Origin: Granulosicoccaceae bacterium
GTDB lineage: Bacteria > Pseudomonadota > Gammaproteobacteria > DAOVJZ01
Direction: 5' to 3'
Length of the DNA stretch: 9,310 nt
Assembly: GCA_030632035.1 (NCBI GenBank)
Contig: DAOVJZ010000047.1
Span: forward strand, 1-9,310
Made by a program: the position numbers and the translations under genes. Position 1 is the first letter of the stretch, and every line of letters starts with the position of its first letter. Below are positions 6,170 through 9,310 of this stretch, piece after piece. Under the pieces are notes generated by a model that was not told the DNA's origin, searched no databases, and saw only the letters and a program-made list of their open reading frames with translations.

Positions 6170-6717
6170 TATCTTTGCAATCCTGCTTCCACTTCATCCC
6201 GTTTTTGCTTACCAACCAGCTTTTCAATCAGGTCGAGCGCAAAGTCCATTGCGGTACCGGGGCCACGCGAAGTTACGACCTTGCCGTCTGTCACCACTGG
6301 TTGTTGGGATAAGGTTACGTCAGATAAATTCAGTGCTTCCAGTACACCGGGAAAACTGGTGGCTTGTTTGCCTGATAACAAACCTGCACTCGCCAATACC
6401 TTGGGTGCAGCACAAATGGCAGCCGTGTATTTACCCTTGCTGGCCATCTGTTTTAACAGGTTCTGAATGCGTTGGTCATTATTCAGGTGATCGGCACCGG
6501 GCAGACCGCCGGGTAACACCACCATGTCATATTCTTTTTTCAGGGCTTCATCGAGTATGGTATCGGGTACCAGCACCATTCCGCGACTGGCTTTAACAGA
6601 TTGTTCATCGAGGCCGGCCGTGACGACATCAATACCGGCACGACGCATCAAATCAACAATGGTTATTGCTTCAAGCTCTTCACAGCCTTGAGCGAGGGGG
6701 ACAAGGACGCTTGCCAT
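6169..6717 (-). CDS. yajL: YajL/DJ-1 subfamily protein (DJ-1/PfpI family)
   Basis: This is a 182-residue cytoplasmic protein of the DJ-1/ThiJ/PfpI superfamily, in the YajL subfamily. These proteins protect against oxidative and carbonyl stress; the exact activity (chaperone, glyoxalase or deglycase) is debated. The nucleophilic cysteine is Cys102 in AAICAAPKVLA (99-109), and the partner glutamate is Glu14 in the GCEELEA stretch near the N terminus. Also typical are YDMVVLPGGLPGADHL (63-78) and the C-terminal VTSRGPGTAMDFALDLIEKLVG (148-169). The ATG is supported by GGAG at 6727-6730 on the minus strand, and MASVLVPLAQGCEE matches family N termini. The first 55 bases overlap the 3' end of the upstream yibQ gene in another frame, and its TAA overlaps the next ATG. 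The YajL-like naming is by similarity; it is not proven to be the E. coli orthologue. Confidence 0.88.
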   Translation of the reverse strand: MASVLVPLAQGCEELEAITIVDLMRRAGIDVVTAGLDEQSVKASRGMVLVPDTILDEALKKEYDMVVLPGGLPGADHLNNDQRIQNLLKQMASKGKYTAAICAAPKVLASAGLLSGKQATSFPGVLEALNLSDVTLSQQPVVTDGKVVTSRGPGTAMDFALDLIEKLVGKQKRDEVEAGLQR

Positions 6718-7481
6718 GATGGTTTGCTCCGTTTGCGATGTTCAATCATACGGGAAATCGGAATTAATTTAACTCCGTATTTATCCAGTTTTAATAATTC
6801 CTTTTCCAGATATTCCAGCGTTGGATGGTAGGCATGCCCTACAGCCACTGCACTGCCTTTACGCTTTGCAATTTTAATCAATTTTTTAAATTGTTTATCT
6901 ATCTCTGGTATTTCAAGCACATTATCAAGAAAGACATCCCGTTCAATATTGGGAATACCAATATCTCCCGCCACACGGCTGGCAACACTTTTTGCTGTTG
7001 TTTTGCTATCAACAAAAAACAGATTACCGTGGCGATTTATCTCGTGCATAAGCCAAACCATATGGTCAGGGTGTTGTGTTAACAAACTTCCCATGTGGTT
7101 ACTGATACCCATTACATGCGGGACTGCTTCAATATCCTCACGCAGGGTTTTTAAAAACTGTTCCTGTGACATATCCACTGTCAAACCACCCGGACCCAAA
7201 CGATTATTACCTTTGGCCTGCATGGGGGCATGCAACATGACTTCCTTATTATTGCTATGCGCCATCACAGCCAGTTTATGTGTAAAAGGGACACGGGGAA
7301 GAAAGGCACACGCAACCGCACCGGGCAAAGTTACTGCACGATATCCTGTTTTATACTGGTTACCCATGTCATCAATAATAATTGAGATGACAGGTTGTGA
7401 TGATGGGGCATCAAGTGAACCAGCAGTACAAAGACTGCCGGCAAATACCAGGAAAATAAAAAAAATGAGTTTTCTTGTCAT
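6663..7481 (-). CDS. yibQ: Divergent polysaccharide deacetylase family protein (YibQ-like)
   Basis: This is a 272-residue exported protein of the divergent polysaccharide deacetylase family (formerly DUF610), a variant of the NodB fold. The first 20 residues are a signal peptide: MTRK, a hydrophobic core IFFIFLVFAG, and a probable cleavage after Ala20 (LCTA/GS). The mature part begins with the family motif VISIIIDDMGNQ (31-42), where the two Asp start the metal-site region. It then shows HAPM (84-87), GISNHMGS (125-132, His129), FFVDSKTT (155-162) and GHAYHPT (215-221). It probably acts in the periplasm on a polysaccharide or peptidoglycan-related substrate; the enzymatic activity of this family is not established. 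It lies 18 bases after ctpA, the usual envC-ctpA-yibQ order. The last 18 or so residues (SWQASLSPSLKAVKSLKQ) are encoded over the start of the yajL-like gene and look non-conserved. Confidence 0.88.
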   Translation of the reverse strand: MTRKLIFFIFLVFAGSLCTAGSLDAPSSQPVISIIIDDMGNQYKTGYRAVTLPGAVACAFLPRVPFTHKLAVMAHSNNKEVMLHAPMQAKGNNRLGPGGLTVDMSQEQFLKTLREDIEAVPHVMGISNHMGSLLTQHPDHMVWLMHEINRHGNLFFVDSKTTAKSVASRVAGDIGIPNIERDVFLDNVLEIPEIDKQFKKLIKIAKRKGSAVAVGHAYHPTLEYLEKELLKLDKYGVKLIPISRMIEHRKRSKPSWQASLSPSLKAVKSLKQ

Positions 7482-7499
7482 TAATTATTCTGGTTATTG

Positions 7500-8825
7500 T
7501 TAATTATTACGGGACTGAAAAATCTGCATACCCTTGAGCAAGTTCAATGCCTCATATAATTGGTAGTCCTTACTCGCTAAAGATTTATCTTCCTTTTTAC
7601 CTTTCTTATCCTTTTTGGCTGGCTTTTGTTTTTTGCCATTACCATTTTCAAGATGACCGCTTAGGTCAGCTTCTTTAATCATGGAGAACTTGCTGGTATC
7701 AACCTTGGCTACTCTTACATCTTCCAGAATGATATCTGGCTCGATACCTTCTGCCTGAATAGAACGGCCTGAAGGTGTATAATAACGTGCGGTTGTCATT
7801 TTTAGTGCCGTGTTTGGACCCATAGGCATAATGGTTTGAACTGAACCCTTACCAAAAGTACGCTTACCCATAATGATTGCACGTTTGTGATCCTGCAACG
7901 CACCGGCCACAATTTCAGAGGCTGAGGCTGAGCCACCATTAACAAGAACAATAACCGGTTTACCCTTTAACATATCGCTCGGTGTTGCCTTGAATTTTAA
8001 TTGTGAATCTTCCTGACGTCCCTTGGTATAAACAATCATTCCCTCTGTCAAGAAGGCGTCTGATACAGCAACGGCTGCACTCAAAACACCACCAGGGTTA
8101 TTACGTAAATCAAGAATGACGCCTTTAAGATCATTATCATTCTCTTTTTTCAGATCACTGATTGCATCCAGCAGGTTTTCACCGGTACGTGCCTGAAACT
8201 GGGAGATACGCAAATAACCATAGCCCTTATCTAATGTTCTGTGCTTGACGCTTTTCACCTTGATGACTGCACGCGTAATAGTGATTTTGATTGGCCCTTC
8301 TTCACCTTCACGTACAATGGTTAACAAGATATCGCTTCCGGGTTTACCACGCATGATCTTGACTGCATCTGAAAGTGATAACCCTTTGACCGGGGTATCA
8401 TCCAGACGAATAATCAGATCGCCTGCCATTACACCAGCGCGTTGTGCAGGTGTATCATCAATTGGAGCAATCACCTTAACAAATGAATCTTCCATGCCCA
8501 CTTCAATACCCAGACCACCAAATTCACCCGTGGTACCAATACGCAGATCCTTGTAAGCCTCTTCATCAAGATAACTTGAATGGGGATCCAGGCCACTCAG
8601 CATGCCACGAATGGCCCCTTTCAATAATTTACGATCTTCAACTGGCTCTACATAGTCACTTTTTATCTTGGAAAAAACCTGTGTAAAGACTTTGAGCTCA
8701 TCCAGTGGTAATGGCAAACCATTCTGGCTTTCACGCTCTGCCCATACCCCCTGACCCAGGGCCAATACCAGCCCCAGCACCATGCCGGTAATTAAAATTG
8801 TTAATTTATGCCATTTGGAATTCAT
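7500..8825 (-). CDS. ctpA: S41 family carboxyl-terminal processing protease CtpA
   Basis: CtpA is a periplasmic serine protease with a Ser-Lys dyad. In Pseudomonas the orthologue next to envC degrades peptidoglycan hydrolases. From the start used here it has 441 residues. An N-terminal signal peptide or anchor (about 8-29, LTILITGMVLGLVLALGQGVWA) is followed by a tail-processing N domain, a PDZ domain (about 100-190, with GEFGGLGIEVG and the GVMAGDLIIRLDD motif), then the protease core. The catalytic serine is Ser301 in NGGSASASEIVAGAL and the lysine Lys326 in GKRTFGKGSVQ, 25 residues apart as in the family. A lysine-rich low-complexity stretch lies at about 398-415 before the C-terminal helix. 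The ATG at 8825 is chosen over the upstream in-frame ATG at 8849 because AGGAG (8831-8835, minus strand) sits 5 bases before it. The extra 8 residues of the longer form look non-genuine. Confidence 0.95.
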   Translation of the reverse strand: MNSKWHKLTILITGMVLGLVLALGQGVWAERESQNGLPLPLDELKVFTQVFSKIKSDYVEPVEDRKLLKGAIRGMLSGLDPHSSYLDEEAYKDLRIGTTGEFGGLGIEVGMEDSFVKVIAPIDDTPAQRAGVMAGDLIIRLDDTPVKGLSLSDAVKIMRGKPGSDILLTIVREGEEGPIKITITRAVIKVKSVKHRTLDKGYGYLRISQFQARTGENLLDAISDLKKENDNDLKGVILDLRNNPGGVLSAAVAVSDAFLTEGMIVYTKGRQEDSQLKFKATPSDMLKGKPVIVLVNGGSASASEIVAGALQDHKRAIIMGKRTFGKGSVQTIMPMGPNTALKMTTARYYTPSGRSIQAEGIEPDIILEDVRVAKVDTSKFSMIKEADLSGHLENGNGKKQKPAKKDKKGKKEDKSLASKDYQLYEALNLLKGMQIFQSRNN

Positions 8826-8830
8826 ATCTA

Positions 8831-8835
8831 CTCCT
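8831..8835 (-). promoter_or_regulatory. Ribosome binding site deciding the ctpA start
   Basis: AGGAG on the minus strand lies 5 bases before the ATG at 8825 and downstream of the ATG at 8849, so the shorter ctpA reading frame is preferred. Confidence 0.7.
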
Positions 8836-8871
8836 GAATAAGGGTCCATATAATGATATATGTTCTATTGC

Positions 8872-8916
8872 GAAAGCATAACATCTATAACAAAGCAGAC
8901 AAAATAATATGCTTTC
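8872..8916. repeat. Perfect 9-base inverted repeat in the envC-ctpA gap, with a possible ctpA promoter
   Basis: GAAAGCATA (8872-8880) and TATGCTTTC (8908-8916) are perfect inverted copies separated by 27 bases. A shorter copy of the core, AAAGCA (8892-8897), lies between them. Read on the minus strand, a promoter-like pair TTGTCT (8897-8902) and TATGCT (8875-8880), 16 bases apart, would place the -10 on one arm of the repeat and a start site about 8868, upstream of ctpA. This could be an operator, a leader hairpin or chance. There is no T run typical of an intrinsic terminator. Confidence 0.35.
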
Positions 8917-8927
8917 ATTTTAGGGGG

Positions 8928-9310
8928 CTACCGTTTGCACCATTGTGCCGGGTTCATGGGTTTGCCTTTGTGACGAATTTCAAAATAAAGCCCCGAATTT
9001 GCATTCCCGCCACTGTCACCGACACTGGCAATCTCCTCACCAACCGATATCCAGTCACCTACGTTCCGAAAAAGACTCTGGTTATGGCCGTAGAGACTCA
9101 TAAAACCATTACCATGATCGATAATCAGCAACATACCATAGCCGCGCATCCAGTCAGAAAAAACAACGCGGCCATGATAAACCGCCCTGACACTTTGTCC
9201 TTGTCTGGCGTTAATAATAACCCCGTTCCATTTCATCTTGCCCTGCTGTCGACGTTGGCCAAATTTTTCCTTTATCTTGCCCTGTGTTGGCCAGGAAAGT
9301 TGTCCCTTGA
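8928..9310 (-). CDS. envC: EnvC-like murein hydrolase activator, C-terminal LytM domain (5' end outside window)
   Basis: The reading frame is open from the right edge of the window to the TAG at 8928-8930, giving about 126 C-terminal residues; the ATG at 9236 is internal, not the start. The sequence (LSWPTQGKIKEKFGQ, then MKWNGVIINA, VRAVYHGRVVFSDWMRGYGMLLIIDHGNGFMSLYGHNQSL, VGEEIASVGDSGG, LYFEIRHKGKPMNPAQW) matches the LytM (M23) domain of EnvC. EnvC is exported to the periplasm, recruited by FtsEX, and activates amidases that split septal peptidoglycan. Metal-binding residues of active M23 enzymes are missing: the first His-x(3)-Asp is replaced (WNGVIIN) and the last His-x-His reads LYF. 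This is the degenerate, non-enzymatic EnvC form. The coiled-coil N-terminal part is outside the window. Position before ctpA and yibQ supports the assignment. Confidence 0.9.
   Translation of the reverse strand, partial: KGQLSWPTQGKIKEKFGQRRQQGKMKWNGVIINARQGQSVRAVYHGRVVFSDWMRGYGMLLIIDHGNGFMSLYGHNQSLFRNVGDWISVGEEIASVGDSGGNANSGLYFEIRHKGKPMNPAQWCKR

Noticed and set aside
6949..7503. 184-codon plus-strand open frame opposite yibQ
   Set aside because: It is fully antisense to a recognisable family protein, and its translation shows no domain or plausible composition; it is a shadow frame.
8826..8849. Longer CtpA form starting at the ATG at 8849
   Set aside because: The AGGAG lies between the two ATGs and serves the one at 8825; the extra residues add a charged stretch ahead of a normal signal peptide.

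Overview
The window looks like an ordinary chromosomal region of a gammaproteobacterium of moderate G+C content. The evidence is the gene content and order: xerC-hslV-hslU-(DUF971)-ubiE-ubiJ-ubiB on the plus strand, facing an envC-ctpA-yibQ cluster on the minus strand. Both are familiar gammaproteobacterial neighbourhoods, and UbiJ and EnvC-type proteins point the same way. The genus cannot be told from the sequence. There are no CRISPR arrays, tRNA or rRNA genes, transposases or phage genes.

Left part, plus strand (1-5720). The window opens in the last 91 codons of the tyrosine recombinase gene xerC, with its C-terminal catalytic residues. After an 83-base gap with a possible promoter come hslV and hslU, the ATP-dependent HslUV protease. 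A small DUF971-family protein follows, then ubiE, ubiJ and ubiB, three ubiquinone-biosynthesis genes. Gaps from hslV to ubiB are 30 bases or less, and ubiJ and ubiB overlap, so this is probably one transcription unit. Three of its starts are non-ATG: hslV TTG, ubiJ GTG and ubiB TTG.

Right part, minus strand (9310 down to 5744). In transcription order: the C-terminal part of an EnvC-like murein hydrolase activator with a degenerate LytM domain; the S41 carboxyl-terminal protease CtpA; a YibQ-type divergent polysaccharide deacetylase; a YajL/DJ-1 family protein; and a small lipoprotein-like mono-heme cytochrome c. The first three act in the cell envelope and on peptidoglycan. The last two are tightly packed behind them: yibQ overlaps yajL by 55 bases, and the yajL stop overlaps the cytochrome ATG. 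The two convergent units end 23 bases apart at about 5720-5744.

I found no clearly new biological system. The points most worth a second look are a dispersed-repeat-like sequence forming the 5' end of the cytochrome gene, the long yibQ/yajL overlap, a perfect 9-base inverted repeat in the envC-ctpA gap, and the unexplained DUF971 protein between the protease and ubiquinone genes.
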